Shown: positions 34,372 through 43,372 of the stretch, one piece after another
How positions within the stretch are numbered: the stretch's first letter is position 1
Layout: each line of letters opens with the position of its first letter
Origin: Niabella soli DSM 19437
GTDB lineage: Bacteria > Bacteroidota > Bacteroidia > Chitinophagales > Chitinophagaceae
Direction of reading: 5' to 3'
Length of the DNA stretch: 64,000 bases
NCBI RefSeq assembly: GCF_000243115.2
Contig: NZ_CP007035.1
Coordinates: 2,852,001 to 2,916,000 of the forward strand
Position numbers and translations under genes: made by a program
Notes under the pieces: generated by a model
Database searches by the model: none
Seen by the model: only the letters and a program-made list of their open reading frames with translations
What the model was told of the DNA's origin: nothing

Positions 34372-35589
34372 ATGCCTATGCCTATCCAATTTATCTCTGC
34401 AAAAACCATTGTCCGTCAATTAAAGCAAATAGGTTTACTGATACCTTTTATTCTATATTGCACTTTTGCGGTGGGGCAGCAACAGGATACTACCGTTTTC
34501 CGCGTCAGCGGCCGGATTAAAAACTTTGGAACAGGAATTTTGATCGGAACTATAAGGGCGTTCGGAAACGATTCCATAAGACTGGATACTATTGAAGTAA
34601 AACATGACTCTCTAAATCATACCACCTGTGTGGAAGCGCCACAGGTGATAAAATATGAACCAATAGACGACCGGTTTGCCCGATACCGCAAAGTGATAAA
34701 GAATGGAGACAGTGTGGCTGTGGATTTTGCTGATGGGCAGCTTAAATGTATGGAAGTAGTGGCAGCCCCTGGATTGAATATTACAATTAACGGAACAGCA
34801 GGGAGATCCTTAACCGCCTACCCGTCTGGTTCCGCTGAAAATGAGCAACTGGCTGCGCTCCGGAAAAAATTTTATCCATTGATCGACCAGCTCAGTGATC
34901 TGGATTATAGCGACAGAAAAATACGCGATTCTGTTTTAAAAGCTGAAGATCGGCTTACTACAGCAGCTACAGCTATCCAATCTGATTTTGTGAAAAACAA
35001 CCCCTCTTCTATTGTTTCTTCTTTTTTGATCTGGAAGCAATTTGAACTGCTCAATAAAAAAAACCCTGATAAGGCTGACAGCCTGTTTCAACTGATCCAC
35101 CCTATCGATAAGGACATTTACAAACAACTAATGCTATTGGCACAACAGAATCGCAATAAAACGATAACGGAGTTGTCAGTCGGTCAGTTGTTCCCCGATT
35201 TTAAAACAAAATTCGTTTATAAAAATTCGAGCTTTAATTTGAAGCAAACACTTGGGAAATACACCTTAATTGACTTCTGGGGCACCTGGTGTATTCCATG
35301 CGTAAAAGAGCTACCTAAGCTAAAATCCTATTGTGATAAATTCAGCCACAAATTAAACCTGGTAAGTATCGCAAGCGACGATTATGTGCGCTGGAAGGCT
35401 TTTCTTGATAAAAAGAACTATAACTGGGTCCAGATTTTGGATCAGGACATTCCAAAATTATCTGAACGCTTTGTTGTTCAGGTTTATCCCACTAAATATT
35501 TACTTGATCCCGAAGGTAAAATTTTAATGATCTTCAAAGATGTGACAGAGGAGGTTTGGGAGCAACTGGATCATTTATTGATGCCATAA
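34372..35589 (+). CDS. TlpA-like thioredoxin-fold protein with DUF4369-like N-terminus
   Basis: A 405-aa exported protein. The signal peptide holds IGLLIPFILYCTFAVGQ. The N-terminal half resembles the DUF4369 domain common in Bacteroidota; a helical linker follows; the C-terminal domain is a TlpA/ResA-type thioredoxin with WGTWCIPCVKELPKLK and the cis-Pro region VQVYPTKYLL. It likely acts on disulfides in the periplasm. The start is the ATG at 34372; a second ATG is six bases on. It ends 16 bases before the convergent mobile mystery protein A gene. Confidence 0.88.
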   Translation: MPMPIQFISAKTIVRQLKQIGLLIPFILYCTFAVGQQQDTTVFRVSGRIKNFGTGILIGTIRAFGNDSIRLDTIEVKHDSLNHTTCVEAPQVIKYEPIDDRFARYRKVIKNGDSVAVDFADGQLKCMEVVAAPGLNITINGTAGRSLTAYPSGSAENEQLAALRKKFYPLIDQLSDLDYSDRKIRDSVLKAEDRLTTAATAIQSDFVKNNPSSIVSSFLIWKQFELLNKKNPDKADSLFQLIHPIDKDIYKQLMLLAQQNRNKTITELSVGQLFPDFKTKFVYKNSSFNLKQTLGKYTLIDFWGTWCIPCVKELPKLKSYCDKFSHKLNLVSIASDDYVRWKAFLDKKNYNWVQILDQDIPKLSERFVVQVYPTKYLLDPEGKILMIFKDVTEEVWEQLDHLLMP

Positions 35590-35605
35590 AAACTTAAGAT
35601 TGCAC

Positions 35606-36070
35606 TTAGTCCCATAATGCCTTTGGCATTTCTCTTTTGAGCGCCTCCGCCATTTCTGCAATCGCTTCTTTAATACGCCGATTCGAGTTCCCTTGCTTCT
35701 CCAGTTGCATAGTAACGGAAGTTCGCATAACAATCTCATTTGCCATTTCTGTGGCCCGCTTTTCAATTATTTTTTCCAGTGAACCTCCTTTGGGTAAAAA
35801 GCCATACACCAACTGCAACCCCAATGCGTCGGCGGTTTCCCTTAATGAGTTGATCGTGGCGCTCCCTTCTGCTTCGCTTTTTTCTATTTTCATTACGCCC
35901 TGCGGTGTGATGGAAAGTCGATTACCTAATTGCCTCAAAGACATCCTGAGCGTTTTGCGAATAAGATTCAGCCATCCTTTTGAAGGTGGCTTAACATCTA
36001 TGAATGGCTGCAGCACCTGCAATTTTTTGTCAAGTTGCCGGATAATCAGTCTGGTGTCGGGATTTTTCAT
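35606..36070 (-). CDS. Mobile mystery protein A (XRE-type regulator), without partner B
   Basis: A 154-aa protein of the mobile mystery protein A family, a helix-turn-helix protein normally encoded beside mobile mystery protein B, a Fic-domain protein. The HTH covers about residues 36-85 (IRKTLRMSLRQLGNRLSITP, then GVMKIEKSEAEGSATINSLR). The rest is helical and basic (LEKIIEKRATEMANEIVMRT). The expected Fic gene does not follow: the next gene is convergent and encodes a thioredoxin-fold protein. Two palindromes sharing TTTAAAC half-sites lie upstream and probably bind this protein. Confidence 0.85.
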   Translation of the reverse strand: MKNPDTRLIIRQLDKKLQVLQPFIDVKPPSKGWLNLIRKTLRMSLRQLGNRLSITPQGVMKIEKSEAEGSATINSLRETADALGLQLVYGFLPKGGSLEKIIEKRATEMANEIVMRTSVTMQLEKQGNSNRRIKEAIAEMAEALKREMPKALWD

Positions 36071-36081
36071 TTTTTCGGCAA

Positions 36082-36103
36082 ATTTAAACTAATTGGTTTA
36101 AAT
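36082..36103 (-). promoter_or_regulatory. Palindromic operator 1 of the mobile mystery protein A gene
   Basis: ATTTAAAC TAATTG GTTTAAAT, 8-bp arms with a 6-bp spacer, starts 12 bases upstream of the ATG. It overlaps a TAAATTTG -7 box (36086-36079). Its centre is 33 bp from that of operator 2, about three helical turns. Confidence 0.7.
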
Positions 36104-36111
36104 ATTTATCC

Positions 36112-36139
36112 ATAATTTAAACTTATAAGTTTAAATTAT
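36112..36139 (-). promoter_or_regulatory. Palindromic operator 2 of the mobile mystery protein A gene
   Basis: A 28-bp perfect palindrome, arms ATAATTTAAACTTA and TAAGTTTAAATTAT. It shares the TTTAAAC half-site with operator 1 and covers the region upstream of the -7 box. Confidence 0.7.
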
Positions 36140-36211
36140 TTTATAAAACTTAACCAGTAAAACTAATAATTATCTGTTAATGAATAAGTTGCAAACAGAA
36201 AACTGTACTGC

Positions 36212-36751
36212 TTAATAATACGGGCTAATTAACACATAAATAATCGGCCCGGTAACCGCCACATAAAACCAGATCGGCCAGGTGAGCTTTGCTATTTTAC
36301 GGTGCCGGGGGTATTCCCCGATCAAACCGCGGTAGGCGGTAAATAAAATAAAGGGGAGAATGATGCCCGCCAGCGGGATATGCGTGGCCAGGATAAAGAA
36401 ATAGATATACCGGATGGCGCCCTGGCCACCGAATTTAGTGTCCCCTGCCAGTAAATGATGGGCGATATAACTCAGCAGGAACAGGATGGAAAGCACCATA
36501 GCCGTCAGCATCAGTCGCTTGTGCCGCTCGTATTTCCCGTTTTTTGCGGCAAACAATGCTACCAGCAACAACACGGCCACTATTGAATTAATGACTGCAT
36601 TGATCCGTGCAAAAATATGCACATCAAAGCCGATGTCGGTTTTCAGTTGTACCCGGCCCAGGGCCACTACTACAGCAAATACGATAATGGAAAAAGTGTA
36701 GATAAGGATTTTCGCCTTTTTATCATTCTTGGTCCAGGACGGAGTTAACAT
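36212..36751 (-). CDS. DUF420 membrane protein
   Basis: A 179-aa protein with five membrane segments and the DUF420 pattern, including conserved His and Tyr residues: RINAVINSIVAVLLLVALF, KYERHKRLMLTAMVLSILF, LSYIAHHLLAG, and FILATHIPLAGIILPF. Members sit with haem-copper oxidase assembly genes and are thought to help them. It overlaps the upstream SCO gene by 29 bases, so the pair is coupled. Other oxidase genes are not adjacent, though heme A synthase is 21 kb away. Confidence 0.9.
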   Translation of the reverse strand: MLTPSWTKNDKKAKILIYTFSIIVFAVVVALGRVQLKTDIGFDVHIFARINAVINSIVAVLLLVALFAAKNGKYERHKRLMLTAMVLSILFLLSYIAHHLLAGDTKFGGQGAIRYIYFFILATHIPLAGIILPFILFTAYRGLIGEYPRHRKIAKLTWPIWFYVAVTGPIIYVLISPYY

Positions 36752-37547
36752 TTTGCTTCTTTTTAAATACGATAAGGAACAGCCCGATCAGCAACGCTGC
36801 AAACAAAAAAACAGCCGCCAGGAAATTCATTTGCCCCGATAAAGGTCCTTTTTCATTGGGCTTCTTTTCCAGGGTTAGCAGGATAAGGTCTTGCGATAAT
36901 TTGGCCAGCGACGCACTATCCAATCCGTGATAAAACCCTCTGATCACCCTGCTGCTGTCGATCAGCACAAAATGATCGGTATGTATAAAGCTGGTATCAA
37001 TGCCCTTGCCATCCACCAGCCCGATCTTCATATCATTCAACGCCAGGTCATAAATTGTTTTTTTATCACCGGTTAACAGGTCCCATTGATCGGGATCTAC
37101 CTGGAACCGGTCGGCCCAGGCCTTTAGTTGTGGTACCGAGTCCCGCTCAGGATCGATGCTGAAAGAAAGAAACTGTACGTCTTTATTCATCCGGTCGCCC
37201 ACCCGTTGCAGGTTCGTGACCGATTGTTGTAGCCGCCGCATATTCATCGTTAACCGGGGACAAATGGTAGGACAATGCGTAAAGAAAAAATCGGCTATAA
37301 TCGTTTTACCCCGGTACTTGTCAAGGGTCACGGTGTCACCCATCTGGTTCGTCAGTTTAAAATTACTAAGCTGATGCCAGATGGTGTCGCTTACTTTTTT
37401 GCCATCCTTTAACCGGGAGTTTATCGAATCAGGAAAGAACCGCGGAGGTAATATTACCGCCGTCTTGCTATAATGATCAACAATAAAATAACAGGCTACC
37501 GGTAAAATAATAGCCAGTAATATGCCGTAGATTGCTGTTTTGTTCAA
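36723..37547 (-). CDS. SCO family protein (cytochrome oxidase copper delivery)
   Basis: A 274-aa membrane-anchored SCO1/SenC protein. An N-terminal anchor (AIYGILLAIILPVACYFIV) is followed by a thioredoxin fold with the copper-binding FFFTHCPTICPRLT and the distal His in FIHTDHFVLID. A second membrane segment is near the C-terminus (FLAAVFLFAALLIGLFLIVF). No ATG is in frame: TTG 37547 gives a family-like start MNKTAIYGILL, and TTG 37571 is an alternative. It is coupled to the DUF420 gene. Role: loading the Cu-A centre of cytochrome oxidase. Confidence 0.9.
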   Translation of the reverse strand: MNKTAIYGILLAIILPVACYFIVDHYSKTAVILPPRFFPDSINSRLKDGKKVSDTIWHQLSNFKLTNQMGDTVTLDKYRGKTIIADFFFTHCPTICPRLTMNMRRLQQSVTNLQRVGDRMNKDVQFLSFSIDPERDSVPQLKAWADRFQVDPDQWDLLTGDKKTIYDLALNDMKIGLVDGKGIDTSFIHTDHFVLIDSSRVIRGFYHGLDSASLAKLSQDLILLTLEKKPNEKGPLSGQMNFLAAVFLFAALLIGLFLIVFKKKQNVNSVLDQE

Positions 37548-37686
37548 ATCAAAAGTATTATGAAGGTGCAAAATTCGTGAAAAGCTTTTAAAGCGCCGGA
37601 ATATATTTTTTATTCCCCCGGCAGCGGGTAATGCGGCTATTCGTTAAAGTATTTGTGTTATTTTTAAAGCTTCTAAACAATAAACA

Positions 37687-38928
37687 ATGAATACAAAAAG
37701 CCTTCTGACTGGTGTAGCAATAGCAACAATGCTGATTACAGCCTGCAACACAAATAAAAACGGGACTCCGGATGTTTCCACCAAAGATACGTTATCCAAG
37801 CCGGTAGAAACCAAGGCCCCCAATAGCAATTATAAACCTGCTTTTGAGGGACAAACACGCATTAAAGGGATACATACCCAAACGCCGTTGGACGTTAAAG
37901 TAATTGCAGACGGTCTCCGCTATCCCTGGGGTATTACAACGCTTCCGGATGGCCGTTTCCTGATCACCGAACGGGAGGGAACGATGCGCATTGTTACCCC
38001 TGCCGGCCAGGTGAGCGCCCCCATTACCGGCCTGCCAAAAGTTGATGCTGCCGGCCAGGGAGGCCTGCTGGATGTGGCAGTAGACCCGGACTTTTCAAAA
38101 AACAGGATGATCTACTTCACCTTCTCACAGGATGTGCCGCCGGGTACCCTTACTGCGGTAGGCAAGGGCAAACTCTCTGCAGATGAGAAAATGATAGAAG
38201 GGGCCTCCGTTATTTATCAGGCCCTGCCTGCGTTTCCCAGCAAGTTGCACTATGGCGGGCGATTGATTTGGGATAAAGAAGGTAATTTATTTGTAAGTAC
38301 AGGCGAGCGTTCAGATACCGTTTCCCGCCCGCAGGCCCAGCATTTAAATTCCGCATTGGGTAAGGTCCTGCACATTACAAAAGAGGGAAAACCTGTTGCA
38401 GGCAACCCATTTATTAACACGCCTGACGCAAGACCGGAAATATATTCTTACGGACACCGGAATGTACAGGGACTGGCGATCAACCCCGTAACCGGTGAGT
38501 TGTGGGAAGATGAATTCGGGCCCCGGGGCGGCGATGAGGTAAACCGCATCTTACCTGGAAAAAATTATGGCTGGCCCACCATTACTTATGGGCTTGAGTA
38601 TAGCGGTAAAAAAGTAGGCGATAGTCTTACCCAGAAACCAGGATTAGAGCAACCGGTTTATTATTGGGACCCGGTGGTGTCCCCCAGCGGCAGTATCTTC
38701 TATACAGGCGACCTGATCCCTGAATGGAAAAACAACCTGTTTATTGGTGCATTAAGCGGTATGCATATTGTACGTCTGGCTATTGAAAATAATAAGGTAG
38801 TGGGTGAAGAACGGTTGCTGGCAGATCAGCAGCATCGTTTCCGTGATGTGGTGCAGGGTAGCGACGGCGCATTGTATGCGATTACCGACGGAGAGAAAGG
38901 CCGCTTGTATCGTATTGGAAAAAAATAA
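37687..38928 (+). CDS. Lipoprotein PQQ-dependent sugar dehydrogenase
   Basis: A 413-aa member of the soluble glucose/sorbosone dehydrogenase beta-propeller family. A lipobox (MLITACN) marks it as a lipoprotein. Family features are LRYPWGITTLPDGRFLITER, GGLLDVAVDPDF, GGRLIWDKEGNLFVSTGER, SYGHRNVQGLAINP and EDEFGPRGGDEVNRI. It would oxidise an aldose in the periplasm or at the outer membrane. No PQQ synthesis gene lies here. A 64-base gap separates it from the M28 peptidase gene. Confidence 0.9.
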   Translation: MNTKSLLTGVAIATMLITACNTNKNGTPDVSTKDTLSKPVETKAPNSNYKPAFEGQTRIKGIHTQTPLDVKVIADGLRYPWGITTLPDGRFLITEREGTMRIVTPAGQVSAPITGLPKVDAAGQGGLLDVAVDPDFSKNRMIYFTFSQDVPPGTLTAVGKGKLSADEKMIEGASVIYQALPAFPSKLHYGGRLIWDKEGNLFVSTGERSDTVSRPQAQHLNSALGKVLHITKEGKPVAGNPFINTPDARPEIYSYGHRNVQGLAINPVTGELWEDEFGPRGGDEVNRILPGKNYGWPTITYGLEYSGKKVGDSLTQKPGLEQPVYYWDPVVSPSGSIFYTGDLIPEWKNNLFIGALSGMHIVRLAIENNKVVGEERLLADQQHRFRDVVQGSDGALYAITDGEKGRLYRIGKK

Positions 38929-38992
38929 AAAAATGCCGGAAAATTATACCGGTTCTGTTAACTACCATCTTATTAATTTAAAACCCCAAAGC

Positions 38993-40648
38993 GTGTATAC
39001 TAAACTATTTACTGCAATAACAGCGGTACTTATGCTGGCATCCTGTACCCCCCATGAAAAAACAGGAGCTGATGATGAAGGCTTGTCCGTTTTCAATGCA
39101 GATAGCCTGGTAAAGCATATTAAAGTACTGGCTTCAGACTCGTTCCAGGGACGCAAGCCGTTTACAGAAGGAGAGGTAAGAACGATCGCCTACCTGCAGG
39201 ACCAGTTTAAAGCTGCCGGTCTGGAGCCAGGTAATGGCAACAGCTACCTGCAGGATGTGCCGATGATCGATATCCTGTCCCAGCCGGACCCTGTAATGCA
39301 GGTACAGTCTCCAAAAGGGACGCTGCAACTAAAGGGCTTTGACGAGTATGTGCTTTCCACTCCAAAAACAGATCCCGTTATCAGTCTGGATAAAGTTCCC
39401 GTTGTTTTTGCCGGCTACGGCGTGGTAGCCCCTGAATATAACTGGAATGATTATGCGGGGCTGGATGTAAAAGGCAAAATCGTAATGGTGTTGGTTAATG
39501 ACCCGGGCTTTAATAATGGCGATACTACGTTGTTTAAGGGCAAAACGATGACCTATTATGGCCGCTGGACCTATAAATTTGAAGAAGCCGCGCGTCAGGG
39601 GGCCCGCGGCTGCCTGGTGATCCACAGTACGGCAGCGGCAAGCTACCCGTTCAGCGTGTTGCAGAACGGCTGGAATACTTCCGCCCTGCGGCTGGATAAT
39701 AAAAATGAATCCTTGCTGGATGCGGAAGGCTGGATCACTATGGACGCCGCAAAGAAACTTCTTGTTGCCGGCGGTCAGGACACCAGCATTATTGCTAAAG
39801 CAGATATCCGGGGCTTTAAACCGGCGCCGCTGAATGCAACGGTTTCCACCCATATTCGAACAAAAGTTACTTATAATAAATCACACAACGTTATAGGTAA
39901 AATAACCGGCACTAAATATCCCAATGAATATATTCTTTACACCGCGCACTGGGACCATTTAGGCATCGGCAAGCCAGATGCAACCGGCGACTCTATTTAT
40001 AACGGCGCCCTGGATAACGCCAGCGGTACTGCCGGGTTGCTTGAATTTGCCCGTGCCTGGAAAAGTTTAAAAACACCCCCGGAGCGCACGATTGTTTTTC
40101 TGGCCGTTACCGGCGAAGAACAGGGGCTGCTGGGCTCTGCTTATTATGCGCAACACCCGGTTTACCCGGTTGCGACAACGGTTACGGTTCTTAACGTGGA
40201 TGAGGTAAATAATTATGGTAAAACAAAGGATGTAATGCTGATCGGCAACGGACAATCGGATATGGACGACATTTTAAAGGAAGAAGCCGAAAAACGCGGG
40301 CGCTATATTTCCTATGATGCAAGTCCGGAAGCCGGCCACTATTTCCGGTCGGATCATTTTAGTTTTGCCAAAGCCGGTATCCCCGCATCAGGCCAGGGGC
40401 TTGGCATTGACGTTATAGGCAAAGGAAAAGACTATGGCCGGAAGATGCAGGAAGCATTCAATGCCCAGCATTACCACGCCCCCTCAGATCAATACAATGC
40501 CTCCTGGGATTTAAGCGGTGCTATTGATGACCTGCAACTGATGTTTCTTATCGGCAAACGACTGGCCTATTCGCATACCTGGCCCGGCTGGAAGCAGGGA
40601 TCGGAGTTTAAGGCAGAACGGGACAAGACGGCTGCTGAACGGAAATAA
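38993..40648 (+). CDS. M28-family metallopeptidase lipoprotein
   Basis: A 551-aa exported peptidase. The start taken is GTG 38993, which gives a tight lipoprotein signal VYTKLFTAITAVLMLASC; an upstream ATG at 38933 would add 20 residues of no signal character. After a PA-like insert (about residues 110-260), the M28 zinc ligands follow: TAHWDHLGIG, GALDNASGTAG, TGEEQGLLGSAYY, VLNVDEV, and FRSDHFSFAKAGIP. It is probably an aminopeptidase acting on peptides outside the inner membrane. Confidence 0.88.
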   Translation: MYTKLFTAITAVLMLASCTPHEKTGADDEGLSVFNADSLVKHIKVLASDSFQGRKPFTEGEVRTIAYLQDQFKAAGLEPGNGNSYLQDVPMIDILSQPDPVMQVQSPKGTLQLKGFDEYVLSTPKTDPVISLDKVPVVFAGYGVVAPEYNWNDYAGLDVKGKIVMVLVNDPGFNNGDTTLFKGKTMTYYGRWTYKFEEAARQGARGCLVIHSTAAASYPFSVLQNGWNTSALRLDNKNESLLDAEGWITMDAAKKLLVAGGQDTSIIAKADIRGFKPAPLNATVSTHIRTKVTYNKSHNVIGKITGTKYPNEYILYTAHWDHLGIGKPDATGDSIYNGALDNASGTAGLLEFARAWKSLKTPPERTIVFLAVTGEEQGLLGSAYYAQHPVYPVATTVTVLNVDEVNNYGKTKDVMLIGNGQSDMDDILKEEAEKRGRYISYDASPEAGHYFRSDHFSFAKAGIPASGQGLGIDVIGKGKDYGRKMQEAFNAQHYHAPSDQYNASWDLSGAIDDLQLMFLIGKRLAYSHTWPGWKQGSEFKAERDKTAAERK

Positions 40649-40703
40649 TAGTGAATCGTGAATAGTCAATGGAGAACCCGATTAATAATGCTGCTGCTTG
40701 GTT

Positions 40704-43073
40704 ATGATAAATAAAGACTTTCTTAAAACACTTATAGTACCCGCTATGGCCGTGGCTTTCAACGTAACGGCCCAAAATGCCCCCGGCGTTTTAACGGTGC
40801 AAAAGATCATGCGCGATCCCAAATGGATCGGGAGCTCGCCATCGGATATTGAATGGGGCAACGATCGGAAAACGATTTATTTTTCCTGGAACCCGGATAA
40901 TGCGACAGATGATTCTCTTTATAAAATAACCGCAACCAATAAAACACCGCAAAAGGTTTCGCTGGAAGAGCGGAAACAATTTATTCCGGAGGACCAGCTA
41001 AAATATAATAAGAGCCGCACTGCCGCCACCTGGGCTAAAGACGGCGATATTTTTTATCAGCATTTTCCGGGAAAATTAATCCGCATTACTCAAACCCGGG
41101 ATGCCGAATACAATCCGGTGTTCAGTTTTAATGAAACCAGCATCGTTTACACACGATCGCAAAACCTTTACGCCTGGGATATAACCAACGGCGCCACCCG
41201 CCAACTGACCAATTTTACAGCCGACCCGCCCCCTGCTGGCAAAAAAGCCAGTCAACAGGAAGAATGGTTGCAGCATGATCAATTGGCACTTATGCAGGTG
41301 TTAAAAGAACGGAAGGAAAAAAGGGTCGCAAACGAAGACTATGAAAAACGGCTCGAAGAAAAACCATTGCGACCGATTCACCTTAACGGGGGCCAGTTGT
41401 CCGGTATCTCTATTAGTCCGGATGGGCGTTTTATCACCTATCGTATCTACACGTCGGGCAATGGCAAAAGAACCATCGTTCCCAATTATATTACGGAGAG
41501 TGGTTTTACTACTGATATTAACGGGCGAACCAAGGTGGGTAGCCAGCAGGGATCCGCTGCTTTTTATATGTATGACCATACAAAAGACACTGCCTACAAA
41601 ATAAAAACCGAACCCATTCCGGGCATCCGGGATATCCCGGCTTATATAAATGATTATCCGGAGGAACTGGCAAAAATGCAAAAGGATACAGCATTGCGCG
41701 ATATAAACTTTTACGGGGAGGAATGGTCGCCGCGCGGTGCTTATGCGTTACTGGATGTGTATGCGGACGACAATAAGGACCGCTGGTTATTGCTGCTTGA
41801 CACTGCAACGCGCCGCTTAAAATTGGTAGACCGGCAGCACGACGATGCCTGGATCGGTGGCCCCGGCATTGGCCCGCGCTCCATAGGCTGGATCGATGAC
41901 CAGACCATCTGGTTCCAAAGCGAAGCAACGGGTTATTCGCACCTGTATACGTATGCATTGGCCACCCAAACAAAAACAGCCCTTACCAGCGGCAAATACG
42001 AGGTACAGGAAGCAAGCTTATCCAACGACAAAAAGTCCTTCTACATCACCACAAACGAAGTACACCCGGGGGAAAAGCAATTTTATAAACTGGACTTACA
42101 ATCGAAAACAGCCCGGCGCATAACTACCCTGGAAGGGGCCAACGAAGTGAGCATTTCACCAGATGAAAAATACATCGCGATAAGAAATTCTTATAGCAAC
42201 AAACCCTGGGAGCTGTACCTCCAGGAAAACAGGGCCGGCGCAAAACCCATTCAGATAACGGATAAAGCGCAGAGCGATTCGTTTAAACAATACCATTGGC
42301 GCACACCAGAGGTGATCACCTTTCCTGCCAGGGATGGAGCGGCCGTTTACGCAAGAGTATACAAACCTGAAAATCCAAAGCCCGGTATGCCGGCCGTCCT
42401 GTTTGTGCACGGGGCCGGCTATCTGCAAAACGCGCACAAATGGTGGAGCTTGTATTTCCGGGAATATATGTTTAATAATTTATTAGCCGACAACGGCTAT
42501 TATGTAATGGACATCGATTACCGCGGAAGCGCCGGCTATGGCCGTGACTGGCGTACGGGCATTTACCGGCATATGGGCGGCAAGGATCTGACCGACCAGG
42601 TAGATGCGGTAAAATACCTGGCGGCTACTTATAAGATCGATACCGCCAACCTGGGGATGTACGGCGGATCCTACGGTGGCTTTATGACCCTGATGGCCCT
42701 TTTTACCACACCCGATGTTTTTAAGAGCGGGGCCGCCTTACGGCCGGTGACGGACTGGGCAAATTATAATCATGGTTATACGGCTAATATTTTGAATGAG
42801 CCGTTTACCGATAGCATAGCCTACCGCAGAAGTTCACCAATCTATTTTGCAAACGGACTTAAAGGCAACCTGTTGATCTGTCATGGTATGGTAGATGTGA
42901 ATGTGCATTTCCAGGATGCTGTAAAACTCACACAGCGATTGATCGAACTGGGAAAAGACAACTGGCAACTGGCCCCCTACCCCATGGAGGACCACGGTTT
43001 TGTAGAGCCCAGCAGTTGGACGGACGAATACAAACGCATTTTTAAATTATTTGAGCGCACACTGAAGAAATAA
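40704..43073 (+). CDS. S9-family prolyl oligopeptidase-like peptidase
   Basis: A 789-aa exported enzyme with a signal ending near FNVTAQ. The N-terminal beta-propeller is followed by an alpha/beta hydrolase domain: HGAGYLQNAHKWWS, DYRGSAGYGRDW, nucleophile Ser in MYGGSYGGFMTLMALF, acid Asp in GMVDVNVHFQDA, and His in MEDHGFVEPSSW. It matches dipeptidyl peptidase IV-type enzymes of Bacteroidota. The start is ATG 40704, as an earlier TTG adds two residues only. It lies downstream of the M28 peptidase, 55 bases apart. Confidence 0.92.
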   Translation: MINKDFLKTLIVPAMAVAFNVTAQNAPGVLTVQKIMRDPKWIGSSPSDIEWGNDRKTIYFSWNPDNATDDSLYKITATNKTPQKVSLEERKQFIPEDQLKYNKSRTAATWAKDGDIFYQHFPGKLIRITQTRDAEYNPVFSFNETSIVYTRSQNLYAWDITNGATRQLTNFTADPPPAGKKASQQEEWLQHDQLALMQVLKERKEKRVANEDYEKRLEEKPLRPIHLNGGQLSGISISPDGRFITYRIYTSGNGKRTIVPNYITESGFTTDINGRTKVGSQQGSAAFYMYDHTKDTAYKIKTEPIPGIRDIPAYINDYPEELAKMQKDTALRDINFYGEEWSPRGAYALLDVYADDNKDRWLLLLDTATRRLKLVDRQHDDAWIGGPGIGPRSIGWIDDQTIWFQSEATGYSHLYTYALATQTKTALTSGKYEVQEASLSNDKKSFYITTNEVHPGEKQFYKLDLQSKTARRITTLEGANEVSISPDEKYIAIRNSYSNKPWELYLQENRAGAKPIQITDKAQSDSFKQYHWRTPEVITFPARDGAAVYARVYKPENPKPGMPAVLFVHGAGYLQNAHKWWSLYFREYMFNNLLADNGYYVMDIDYRGSAGYGRDWRTGIYRHMGGKDLTDQVDAVKYLAATYKIDTANLGMYGGSYGGFMTLMALFTTPDVFKSGAALRPVTDWANYNHGYTANILNEPFTDSIAYRRSSPIYFANGLKGNLLICHGMVDVNVHFQDAVKLTQRLIELGKDNWQLAPYPMEDHGFVEPSSWTDEYKRIFKLFERTLKK

Positions 43074-43372
43074 AGCGTCACAGTGTTGTTTCACCCAAGG
43101 ACGCAGCGGATTGGTTTCAAATCTGTGTAAATCCGGGGAATCTGTGAGCACTAGATTTCCCGCAGTGATACAGTGGAGCAAGAGCGCAGCGGTTGGGGTT
43201 TCTCGCAAAGACGCAAAAGGAGCAAGGGCGCAAAGGGTTACGTTAAGACACGGTGTTTTCAGATACCCTCCGATGGCAAGGCACGGATGGCGCTTTTTCT
43301 TCTGCGTAAGTCTGCGAAGTCAGCGGGAAACTATCCTTTATTTTTCCTAACTTTATTGCAAGCCCAGCGCCT
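43074..43372. repeat. Gap dense in dispersed ACGCAAAG and ATCTGTG repeats
   Basis: The 299 bases between the S9 peptidase and comEC hold CCCAAGGACGCAGCGG, AAATCTGTGTAAATCC, AATCTGTGAGC, TCTCGCAAAGACGCAAAAGG, GCAAGGGCGCAAAGGG and TCTGCGTAAGTCTGCGAAG. No gene is seen. Similar stretches appear at 4795, 49235-49450, 53375-53515 and 60095-60120. Confidence 0.65.

Noticed and set aside
43074-43372. Possible CRISPR array in the repeat-dense gap
   Set aside because: Repeats are degenerate, irregularly spaced and in both orientations; no cas gene is near.
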